Positions 1 to 5,737 of a stretch of 6,969 nucleotides of DNA are shown piece by piece. The notes below the pieces were generated by a model. The model did not search any database, was not told where the DNA came from, and was given only the letters and a program-made list of their open reading frames with translations. This stretch comes from Betaproteobacteria bacterium (GTDB lineage: Bacteria; Pseudomonadota; Gammaproteobacteria; Burkholderiales; Rhodocyclaceae): positions 1-6,969 of the forward strand of contig JAGWUW010000141.1 in NCBI GenBank assembly GCA_028868235.1, written 5' to 3'. Each line of letters begins with the position of its first letter. Positions within the stretch are counted from its first letter, which is position 1. A program made the position numbers and the translations under genes.

Positions 1-167
1 TCCGCCCCATGAATCCCGACTGGGTGCGGGAGATTCGCGACCAGTGCGTCGAGCAGGGCGTTGCGTTTTTCTTCAAGCAATGGGGTGGGTTCCGGCCGAA
101 GTCGGCAGGGCGGACCCTCGACGGCCGTGAGTGGAGCGAATTCCCGCCGCAGAACCACTTGGCATAG
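1..167 (+). CDS. C-terminal fragment of phage Gp37/Gp68-like (DUF5131) protein
   Basis: The gene enters from the left edge in frame 3 (first full codon at base 3) and ends at TAG 165-167, leaving about 54 residues. The visible tail contains [20 protein letters not shown] and then [10 protein letters not shown]. The combination of an 'IRDQC...[10 protein letters not shown]' segment followed by a short G-R-x-W-x-x-F/P tail is typical of the end of the phage Gp37/Gp68 family (DUF5131). Members are usually a few hundred residues long and are found in prophages, plasmids and islands. From memory, they are often paired with a three-Cys-motif partner protein; no such partner lies downstream here, and the upstream side is outside the window. 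The biochemical function is not settled. The call rests on motif recognition only and most of the protein is missing. Confidence 0.72.
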   Translation, partial: RPMNPDWVREIRDQCVEQGVAFFFKQWGGFRPKSAGRTLDGREWSEFPPQNHLA

Positions 168-286
168 GCTAGCAAGAACCTCCGCTTGTCCATCCAATGA
201 TCAGGTGGGCTGATGGCGATCACGCCATCGGCCTGCATGTTGCCCATCTTGATTTTGTGTTCTTTATATGTTCCAACACTGAGGTT

Positions 287-454
287 ATGCGAATCGAAAC
301 ACCAACCGCCATCGCAGATGCGATTCTCCATGCCCCAGGCTGGGCTCGCGTCGGGATAACGGCTGCGACCCCTGCGCTTCGCGAAGATGCCGCCCTTGAG
401 CTTGCCAAGGCGATTCTGGAGGCAGTCGACGCACCTGAAGGTCTGTCGCAGTAA
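287..454 (+). CDS. small DUF6771-like hypothetical protein
   Basis: This 55-codon gene starts MRIETPTAIADAIL and ends at TAA 452-454. The core IADAILHAPGWARVGIT, followed by an alanine- and leucine-rich helix (REDAALELAKAILEA), resembles a family of about 60 residues that I remember as DUF6771 from sphingomonads. An in-frame ATG at 197 would add 30 residues. That extension (with ...LDFVFFICSNTEV) does not look like the family, so I prefer 287. GAGG at 281-284 lies only 2 bases before this ATG, so the ribosome site is weak and the start is uncertain. There is no signal peptide or membrane helix in the short form. Function is unknown. It is soluble, probably helical, and has no obvious operon partner: htpG starts over 200 bases downstream with its own promoter candidate. 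Confidence 0.6.
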   Translation: MRIETPTAIADAILHAPGWARVGITAATPALREDAALELAKAILEAVDAPEGLSQ

Positions 455-549
455 CAGCTTACGCTGCATTGGTAGTCGCTTCGAGGTGATGGGCTTCTGC
501 TGTCGCCTTGAGATCGGTCCTAATGTCTGTGCCACCCGAAACTACGGTC

Positions 550-577
550 GGCGGCTCGGATCTCGAATCGTGCCGCC
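550..577 (+). terminator. possible hairpin terminator after the DUF6771-like gene
   Basis: GGCGGC (550-555) is complementary to GCCGCC (572-577), with partial further pairing inside a 16-base loop. The stretch after it is pyrimidine-rich (CCTCCTTTGTT) but has no clean T run. The hairpin lies about 95 bases past the stop of the small gene and just before the htpG promoter candidate, a sensible place for a terminator. The evidence is structural only and weak. Confidence 0.25.
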
Positions 578-601
578 CCTCCTTTGTTGAACGTTGGCAC
601 C

Positions 602-631
602 CTTGAAATTGTCGGCACGGCGCAACATTTC
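602..631 (+). promoter_or_regulatory. candidate heat-shock (sigma32) promoter of htpG
   Basis: CTTGAA at 602-607 matches the -35 element of RpoH promoters. After a 15-base spacer, CAACATTTC (623-631) partly matches the -10 consensus CCCCATnTA (the C-ATnT core is kept). Predicted transcription would begin near 637-640, giving a leader of about 35 bases before the ATG at 673. Known: htpG is a classical RpoH-regulon gene. Inferred: this copy is heat-induced. The -10 match is imperfect. Confidence 0.42.
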
Positions 632-672
632 CGCGGCGTGTTGCCATCCGCTTCAGGGAGATGTTTACGCTC

Positions 673-2571
673 ATGACGACCGAGGTTCTCGACGACGCCA
701 AGCCTGCTGCACAGACCCACGCCTTCGAGGCGGATGTGGCCAAGCTGCTGCACCTTATGGTGCACTCGGTCTATTCCGACAAGGACGTGTTCCTGCGTGA
801 GCTGATCTCGAATGCCGCCGATGCCTGCGAGAAGCTGCGCTACGAAGCAATCGCCAATCCGGCACTGCTTGGTGATGATCCTGCCGCGCGCATCACCATC
901 ACCATCGATGCTGAGCAGAACCAGCTGACAGTCGAGGACAACGGCATCGGCATGAGCGCAGCCGACATGGCCGAAACGCTCGGCACGATTGCCCGATCCG
1001 GCACCAAGGCGTTCGTGGACAGCATCGCCGCCAGCAAGACCGGCGAGGATGCGCAGCTGATCGGCCAGTTCGGCGTCGGATTCTATTCCGCGTTCATGGT
1101 GGCGCAGAAGGTTGATGTCATCTCGCGCCGGGCAGAAAGCGATGAAGCCGCCGTCTGGTCGTCGGACGGCCTCGGCACCTACAGCATTACGCCGATCGAT
1201 GCCGAGGACGCCCCCGCCCGTGGCACCAGGGTCGTCGTCCACCTGCTGGAAGACGCCAAGGAATACGCCGAGCGCTACCGCATCGGGCAGATGGTGCGCG
1301 CACAATCAGGCCACGTGCCGGTGCCGATCATGCTGAAGGACAAGCCTGATGCGGAGGCAACGCAGGTTGCCGACGGCACCGCGCTGTGGACCCGGCCCAA
1401 GAGCGAAATCAGCACCGAGGAGTACACCGACTTTTACCGCAGCGTCGCAGGGCAATGGGACAGCCCCGCTCTTACCCTGCATTACCGCGCCGAAGGCCGG
1501 TATGAATACTCGGTCCTCGCCTTCGTGCCCGAGAACAAGCCGTTCGACTTGTTCGACCCGGATCGTAAGGGCCGGATGAAGCTCTATGTGCGCCGCGTGT
1601 TCATCACCGACGAGGCTGACCTCCTGCCGCGGTACCTGCGTTTCGTGCGCGGCCTGGTGGATTCGGCGGACCTGCCGCTCAACGTCTCGCGTGAGATGAT
1701 CCAGGATAGCCCGATCCTAAGCACCATTCAGAAGGGCCTGACGGGCAAGGTGCTTGGCGAGCTGGAGAAGACGGCCAAGAACGATCCAGCCGCCTACGCG
1801 AAGACCTGGGAGACGTTCGGGCCGGTCATCAAGGAAGGCCTGTACGAGGATTTCGAACGGCGCGAGCAACTGCTGCGCCTGGCACGGTTCAAGACCACGA
1901 CATCGGGCAGCGATTGGCGTTCGCTTGAGGACTACGTCGCGGGCATGAAGGAGAACCAGACGGCGATCTATTATGCGGCCGGCAATGATCTGGACCGTAT
2001 CACAGCTTCTCCGCAGCTCGAAGGTTTCCGCGCCCGGGGCGTAGAAGTGCTGCTGCTGCCAGACCAGGTCGACAGCTTCTGGGTGACGGCGGGCATCGAT
2101 CTCGACGGTAAGCCCTTCAAGTCGGTGACGCAGGGCGCCGCCGATCTCAGCCTCATCCCGCTACCTGAGGGTGCCAACACGCCGAATTCAGAAGCGAGCG
2201 ATGAGATCACTGCATTCCTGTCATTCGTGAAGGAAACGCTGGGCGAGGCGGTATCGGACGTTCGCGCTTCGGATCGTTTGACCGACAGTGCCGTGTGCCT
2301 GGTCGCTTCCGAAACAGGTCTCGATCGCCAGCTGGAAAAACTGCTCGCCAATGCGGGCCAAATGCCGGCGGGCACGAAGCCGGTGCTGGAGATCAACCCC
2401 GGCCACGCACAGGTCGCAAAGCTGGCTGCGCTGCCTGCCGACGATGTCATGCGGGAAGATGCCGCCCATCTTCTGCTCGACGAGGCGCGTATTTTGGATG
2501 GCGAGCAGCCGCTCGACCCGCGCGCCTTTGCTGAAAGAATGGGCCGACTGATTCAACGCGCGACGGGGTGA
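673..2571 (+). CDS. htpG: molecular chaperone HtpG (bacterial HSP90)
   Basis: This is a cytoplasmic ATP-driven homodimeric chaperone that remodels client proteins, often with DnaK. From the ATG at 673 it has 632 residues, close to the roughly 620-640 usual for the family. The N-terminal GHKL ATPase domain (about 13-220) has ELISNAADACEKLRY (E43, N47, D50), DNGIGMS (D89-S95), the lid GTIARSGTKAF and the glycine loop GQFGVGFYSAF (about 131-141). The middle domain includes RGLVDSADLPLNVSREM, whose R340 corresponds to the ATP-contacting arginine of the middle domain. The C-terminal dimerisation domain ends ...ERMGRLIQRATG, with no MEEVD tail, as expected for bacteria. An in-frame ATG at 661 abuts the GGGAG at 656-660, leaving no spacer. 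The ATG at 673 leaves 12 bases, so I prefer 673, though 661 cannot be excluded. The reading frame is intact. It stands alone with its own promoter and hairpin, next to phage- and transposon-type genes, so it may be an accessory copy in addition to a chromosomal one. Confidence 0.97.
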   Translation: MTTEVLDDAKPAAQTHAFEADVAKLLHLMVHSVYSDKDVFLRELISNAADACEKLRYEAIANPALLGDDPAARITITIDAEQNQLTVEDNGIGMSAADMAETLGTIARSGTKAFVDSIAASKTGEDAQLIGQFGVGFYSAFMVAQKVDVISRRAESDEAAVWSSDGLGTYSITPIDAEDAPARGTRVVVHLLEDAKEYAERYRIGQMVRAQSGHVPVPIMLKDKPDAEATQVADGTALWTRPKSEISTEEYTDFYRSVAGQWDSPALTLHYRAEGRYEYSVLAFVPENKPFDLFDPDRKGRMKLYVRRVFITDEADLLPRYLRFVRGLVDSADLPLNVSREMIQDSPILSTIQKGLTGKVLGELEKTAKNDPAAYAKTWETFGPVIKEGLYEDFERREQLLRLARFKTTTSGSDWRSLEDYVAGMKENQTAIYYAAGNDLDRITASPQLEGFRARGVEVLLLPDQVDSFWVTAGIDLDGKPFKSVTQGAADLSLIPLPEGANTPNSEASDEITAFLSFVKETLGEAVSDVRASDRLTDSAVCLVASETGLDRQLEKLLANAGQMPAGTKPVLEINPGHAQVAKLAALPADDVMREDAAHLLLDEARILDGEQPLDPRAFAERMGRLIQRATG

Positions 2572-2585
2572 AGCAAGATTGTGTG

Positions 2586-2614
2586 CTCCCCCGTTCAATG
2601 TGTGCACGGGGGAG
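2586..2614. terminator. strong hairpin, probable bidirectional terminator
   Basis: CTCCCCCGT (2586-2594) pairs perfectly over 9 bp with ACGGGGGAG (2606-2614) around an 11-base loop. It lies 14 bases after the htpG stop and between two converging genes (htpG on plus, the ribbon-helix-helix gene on minus), so it could end both transcripts. The plus-strand continuation is TTGTTG, a weak T tract. The minus-strand continuation (CACACAATC) lacks one. The stem is strong, and the intrinsic termination function is inferred. Confidence 0.62.
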
Positions 2615-2668
2615 TTGTTGAATGATCAATGCATCGATCGTGATTTTCTTATTCTGGCCAAATTTTGC

Positions 2669-2857
2669 TCATGACCCGCCCGTTGGCCCGGCATCGGGTT
2701 CCAAGGCCGCAGCGACAAACAGCTTAATTGCTTCAGCCCTGGCGATGCCAGGCATTTCTTTGGCGATCCATGCATCGAGTTGCATGATTTGGTCGGGCGG
2801 CAATTGCACGCCGATGATCTCCACCTGGGGCGATGTAGGTCGAAGATTCGTTGCCAT
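2669..2857 (-). CDS. ribbon-helix-helix (CopG/Arc-like) small DNA-binding protein
   Basis: The protein is 62 residues from the ATG at 2857. After a disordered start (MATNLRPTSPQ) come a short beta strand VEIIGVQLP (about 11-19), helix PDQIMQLDAWIAKE (about 20-33), a turn, and helix ARAEAIKLFVAAAL (about 39-52). This is the strand-helix-helix pattern of the Arc/CopG fold, in which dimers insert the beta ribbon into the DNA major groove. Such proteins are usually autorepressors, antitoxins or plasmid regulators. No toxin-like gene sits beside it, so an orphan regulator is the safer reading. The frame stays open upstream to 2998, but that extension has no domain-like pattern, so I use the ATG immediately before the family core. 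No clear Shine-Dalgarno precedes 2857, so the start is uncertain. It converges with htpG. Confidence 0.7.
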   Translation of the reverse strand: MATNLRPTSPQVEIIGVQLPPDQIMQLDAWIAKEMPGIARAEAIKLFVAAALEPDAGPTGGS

Positions 2858-2892
2858 GCACGGCAGATAGCCGATGAAGATATGAGACTCCA

Positions 2893-2922
2893 AGTATACA
2901 AACGTATCACCGGCCATATCCA
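2893..2922 (-). promoter_or_regulatory. possible promoter/operator of the ribbon-helix-helix gene
   Basis: On the minus strand TATACT (2898 to 2893) is a good -10 hexamer. Eighteen bases upstream is TGGATA (2922 to 2917), a 4/6 match to -35. The plus strand here has GTATAC (2894-2899) and GTATCA (2904-2909) starting 10 bp apart, one helical turn, overlapping the -10. Repeats phased like this are typical operators for ribbon-helix-helix dimers, so autorepression is plausible. All of this is inference from short matches. Confidence 0.25.
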
Positions 2923-3042
2923 TCTCGTGGGTTCCGGCACGACATTTCTTGACCGATGCGAAACCGAAATGTCGGAATCTTACAATCATGGCTCGCACGG
3001 CAAGATAGCTTAACCTGCAGGCGTAATTCCCGATCCGCTTAG

Positions 3043-3076
3043 TTCCCGCTGCCGCACGCGACCCAGGCAGCGGGGA
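3043..3076. repeat. 11-bp inverted repeat (hairpin) between divergent genes
   Basis: TTCCCGCTGCC (3043-3053) pairs with GGCAGCGGGGA (3066-3076) with a single G-T wobble, around a 12-base loop. It lies in the 277-bp gap between the minus-strand ribbon-helix-helix gene and the plus-strand membrane protein. Neither side has a T run and no gene ends here, so it does not look like an ordinary terminator. It could be a cruciform or protein-binding site, or the remnant of a terminator from a lost gene. Confidence 0.45.
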
Positions 3077-3134
3077 CGAACCTCCTTGTTTAATCAGCCG
3101 TTGATACCACGGGAATTGCTGCTACGCAGGCCCG

Positions 3135-3464
3135 ATGCATTCCGACCTGCCGGCGATCTATCACCGTTTCATTGATTGGATCGGCGACGGCACCGGCCTT
3201 CCCGACACCATTCTTCACATCCACGCCGGCATGACGGTGCTGCTCCTGGCGAGGCTTGTATCTGGCCGTTCGCTGGGCTCGTTCGTGCCCCTGTCATTCG
3301 TTGCGCTCGCCGAAGCCGGTAACGAGATCATGGACCGCTTGCACTTCGGGTCGTGGCGTTGGCCGGACACAACCAGTGACGTGATAAACACGCTGTTCTG
3401 GCCGACGGTCATCTGCCTTGCGGTTCGGCTGCGGCCGCTGGTGTTGAAAGCTGCCGAACTGTAG
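3135..3464 (+). CDS. small VanZ-like membrane protein
   Basis: The 109-residue protein has about three hydrophobic stretches: roughly 22-43 (...ILHIHAGMTVLLLARLV), 47-63 (LGSFVPLSFVALAEAGN) and 82-105 (DVINTLFWPTVICLAVRL). Charged residues recur at helix ends: E60, N63, E64 and D67 in EAGNEIMDR, then D78, D82 and N85 in DTTSDVINTLFWP. This E...NE..D plus D...D..N layout recalls VanZ-family proteins, although it is shorter than typical members. VanZ itself confers low-level teicoplanin resistance by an unknown mechanism, and most relatives have no known function. I make no resistance claim. The ATG at 3135 has only a weak CAGG upstream (3127-3130). It seems to be a single-gene unit. Similar short proteins occur, as I recall, among sphingomonad hypotheticals. 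Confidence 0.6.
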   Translation: MHSDLPAIYHRFIDWIGDGTGLPDTILHIHAGMTVLLLARLVSGRSLGSFVPLSFVALAEAGNEIMDRLHFGSWRWPDTTSDVINTLFWPTVICLAVRLRPLVLKAAEL

Positions 3465-3469
3465 GTGGT

Positions 3470-3565
3470 CTGAGCGACCGGCATTGGGACAAAGCCGCCA
3501 TCACCGCTGGTCCGGCTGAATGGCTGCAACTGGTCGAAGCGGACGTTGCTGAGCTGTGCTCATGA
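3470..3565 (+). pseudogene. possible remnant of a lost small coding sequence
   Basis: Reading frame 2 from 3470 gives LSDRHWDKAAITAGPAEW, then about a dozen more residues (LQLVEADVAELCS), ending at TGA 3563-3565. The composition looks protein-like (an amphipathic helix around EWLQLVEADVAEL) and differs from random GC-rich frames. No ATG, GTG or TTG start in this frame was found nearby: it runs back into the 3' end of the membrane-protein gene in another frame. It could be the tail of a frameshifted or deleted gene, or simply chance. I do not recognise a family. Confidence 0.25.
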
Positions 3566-3634
3566 ACATTAAGGGTGCTCTGCTATGAAGATGTCCCTCT
3601 CCCTATCCATGTGGCAGGGCTTTCCGCCGAGGTG

Positions 3635-5563
3635 TCACGCAGACAGTCCGAGCCCCGGCTGGCGCGCGGTGGGTTCTTCGACGAATGCTGCGGCATCCAA
3701 GCCAGCTTCCCGAAGGAATGGGGCCTCCGAAAGACGCGCGTAGAGGTTCAACATGCGCGTTTCGGCCCGGCGGATGAACGTCTCGTAAGCCATGGGTATG
3801 ATCTTTGTCCGGCCTTCCTCGCGAACGCCTTCGCGCGGGGTGAGCTTCGAGCCCATCACGAAGCATGTCACCTGCGTTGCATCATCAATCAGCCCGTGCG
3901 ACTGCAGCTCGACGACATATTTCCAAGCTTGGTTCTTCTGATCCATCCCGATCGGAATGCCCGGTCGCTTCAGTTCGACCACCACCAGATGCGCCACCCC
4001 GATAACCTCATGCTGGTCGTCGAAGGCGGGCCGCGCGAACAGGCCGACGCTGCCATCAGGCAAGATTACGAAATCGGGGCGGTTGAGGCTGCCCTGCGTG
4101 GAGCCGCTGAGCAGGGTCTTGATCACGGTGGACATACCTCGGTTGGATGTGAATTCAATGCTCTCGAACTCTGGACCGAACACCCAAAGGCTTCGCTCGA
4201 TGAGTGGCTGCAGTTCGCGTACCTCGTCAGCGCGCTCGTCGCGGAGCTTGTCCTGCAATTCATGGATGAGTTTGAGTCGGCTCTGAATCTCATCAAGCGC
4301 GAGCTTCGCGGTCGCGACGCTCCAATCGGCGAGAATACCGTCGAGCTGATCGAGTTCTCCAGGCTGGAGGGAATGCAGCTTCGCAAGCAAGCTATATTTC
4401 GATGACGACGCTTCCAGATTGGCGAGGATGCCGGCAACCTGCTCGATCTGATCGGACGAAATACCCGGGCAGCTATCGGTGACTTGGTCGACGAAGCTGT
4501 TCCAGCGCTCGCGCGCGATCGGCGTGATCTGGGTAACGGTAGAGGCATAACGCTCACGGACCGCGTCCTTGACCTCCCGGCGCCGTTCCGAATGAAAGGC
4601 GGCGATTTCCTCGCGAATCTTGTCCTGGACAGCAATCTGGGTCTGTTGCCATGCGGGATCGCTTTGTTGGAATCCGGACCAGTCGGGCAGAACCGCATCA
4701 GTGTCAGCGAGAAAATCGGCGAAGACTATGAAGGTGAACCGCTTGGCCTCGCTGGATCGACCGTCGAGCACGCGCTCATAATCGGTGCTGCGCCAGCCGC
4801 AATTGCCGACCAGCCGATTGTTGACGTGCCAGGCGATGCCATGCTGGCGGGTGCTGCGATCGGCGCGTTGGGACTCGATCATCAGTATGGTCGCGCGGCC
4901 GACATCGGGAATGTCCACGAAGCTCTCGCGCAGAAAGTCGCGCGGAATATCGTCGAACGTCACGGCCTGACCATCGACGAAGACCCGGAAGTTCGGATCG
5001 GTGAGGAAGCGAGTGCCGAGCACCTCACGAATATCAGCGGCGCTGAGCCGCAACCGGGTCGGCTCGATGGCCTTGATCTCGACACCGTGCCCGGGGCTTG
5101 CCTCGCGCTTGACCAGTTCCCAATCGAACGGGCGCAGACCGCCGCGCGACACGCGGTAGGTTACCTGCTCGCCGCCTGCTTCGATGGTGATGTCGTAGGG
5201 GTTGGAGAAGGCGAAGCCCCCATGTCGTCCGCGTCCGTTGCGGCCATAGGCGCGACGCGGCGCAAGCGCCTCCAACTCGGCTGGGGGCGAGACATATTCG
5301 CCCTCGGCCGCGACGCGATTGTAGTCGAACACCCCCCAACGCTGTTCAAATTGCACCGCAGTCATACCACGGCCGTTGTCCTTAATGGCGAACTTGCGCT
5401 CGCCATCGGGTGTCGGCCAGGTGATGTCGACCGTGGTAGCATAGGCATCCCAGGCGTTTGCTACCAATTCGACGATGGCAACCGAGAGATCGGAGATGAT
5501 GGGGCCTGCATGGCGATCGAGAAAGCGCTGGTCGAAAGCGTATAAAGTTTCCTGTGACGTCAT
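3635..5563 (-). CDS. GHKL (HSP90/MORC-like) ATPase fused to PD-(D/E)XK nuclease; putative anti-phage defence protein
   Basis: This 642-residue protein starts at ATG 5563, supported by GGAAAGGGGG (5571-5580) 7 bases upstream. The N-terminal GHKL ATPase shows motif N, VELVANAWDA (E32, N36, D39). Motif G1 is KDNGRGM (D62, G64, G66). The glycine loop is YGRNGRGRHGGFAF (106-119). A G3-like GHGVEIKAI (158-166) follows. A MutL/HSP90-like transducer segment follows, with HGIAWHVNNRLVG (241-253). Residues about 305-345 and 410-456 are charged, helix-rich and possibly coiled coil. The C-terminal domain opens with IERSLWVFGPEF (455-466), then RPDFVILPDGS (D497), VAHLVVVELKRPG (E530, K532) and QAWKYVVEL (Q545), the layout of a PD-(D/E)XK nuclease as in DUF4263/Shedu-like proteins. 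Known: GHKL ATPases fused to or beside nucleases are recurrent in restriction and defence loci. Inferred: ATP-gated dimerisation of the N-domain controls DNA cleavage by the C-domain. No methylase or partner is adjacent, so it may act alone. The frame is intact and all key residues are present. Confidence 0.85.
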   Translation of the reverse strand: MTSQETLYAFDQRFLDRHAGPIISDLSVAIVELVANAWDAYATTVDITWPTPDGERKFAIKDNGRGMTAVQFEQRWGVFDYNRVAAEGEYVSPPAELEALAPRRAYGRNGRGRHGGFAFSNPYDITIEAGGEQVTYRVSRGGLRPFDWELVKREASPGHGVEIKAIEPTRLRLSAADIREVLGTRFLTDPNFRVFVDGQAVTFDDIPRDFLRESFVDIPDVGRATILMIESQRADRSTRQHGIAWHVNNRLVGNCGWRSTDYERVLDGRSSEAKRFTFIVFADFLADTDAVLPDWSGFQQSDPAWQQTQIAVQDKIREEIAAFHSERRREVKDAVRERYASTVTQITPIARERWNSFVDQVTDSCPGISSDQIEQVAGILANLEASSSKYSLLAKLHSLQPGELDQLDGILADWSVATAKLALDEIQSRLKLIHELQDKLRDERADEVRELQPLIERSLWVFGPEFESIEFTSNRGMSTVIKTLLSGSTQGSLNRPDFVILPDGSVGLFARPAFDDQHEVIGVAHLVVVELKRPGIPIGMDQKNQAWKYVVELQSHGLIDDATQVTCFVMGSKLTPREGVREEGRTKIIPMAYETFIRRAETRMLNLYARLSEAPFLREAGLDAAAFVEEPTARQPGLGLSA

Positions 5564-5570
5564 GGCCGAT

Positions 5571-5580
5571 CCCCCTTTCC
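5571..5580 (-). promoter_or_regulatory. ribosome binding site of the GHKL-nuclease gene
   Basis: The minus strand reads GGAAAGGGGG followed by a 7-base spacer and ATG at 5563. This purine-rich site fixes the start of the 642-residue protein, and the GHKL domain begins normally after about 20 residues, which agrees. Confidence 0.6.
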
Positions 5581-5613
5581 ACGGTTCATAGCGAGGCCGA
5601 TGACCGTTGCGCC

Positions 5614-5643
5614 ATTACGAACTGCAAATTTGGCTTCTGGCAA
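5614..5643 (-). promoter_or_regulatory. weak promoter candidate for the GHKL-nuclease gene
   Basis: On the minus strand TTGCCA (5643 to 5638) is a 5/6 match to -35. Eighteen bases on, CGTAAT (5619 to 5614) is a 4/6 match to -10. Transcription would start near 5607, leaving a leader of about 43 bases. It lies in the 174-bp gap shared with the divergent 122-residue gene, so the two may be co-regulated. Low certainty. Confidence 0.22.
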
Positions 5644-5737
5644 GGCTTTCGAACAAAATGTCTGGCGAAGAAATTTAAATATACGCCTGTACCGGACCGA
5701 TCCAGTAGGATCGCCCAACACCACATTGGAGAGTATC

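Noticed and set aside
520..1305. 261-codon open frame on the minus strand
   Set aside because: It overlaps the conserved ATPase domain of htpG on the other strand, and its His/Gly/Asp-rich composition is typical of an antisense shadow.
1971..2450. 159-codon open frame on the minus strand
   Set aside because: It is antisense to the C-terminal half of htpG and has Ser-rich low-complexity composition.
2669..2857. Toxin-antitoxin pair including the ribbon-helix-helix protein
   Set aside because: No toxin-like frame is adjacent: htpG converges from one side and the other neighbour is a divergent membrane protein 277 bp away.
3078..3088. Strong Shine-Dalgarno-like AAGGAGG on the minus strand
   Set aside because: No suitable start codon with a usable open frame follows at the right distance.
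3575..4405. 276-codon open frame on the plus strand
   Set aside because: It is antisense to the nuclease domain of the 642-residue gene, with no ribosome site or recognisable motif.
4484..5545. 353-codon open frame on the plus strand
   Set aside because: It lies wholly antisense to the 642-residue gene, whose GHKL motifs prove the minus strand is coding. GC-rich codon usage leaves long antisense frames, and the product has no domain pattern.
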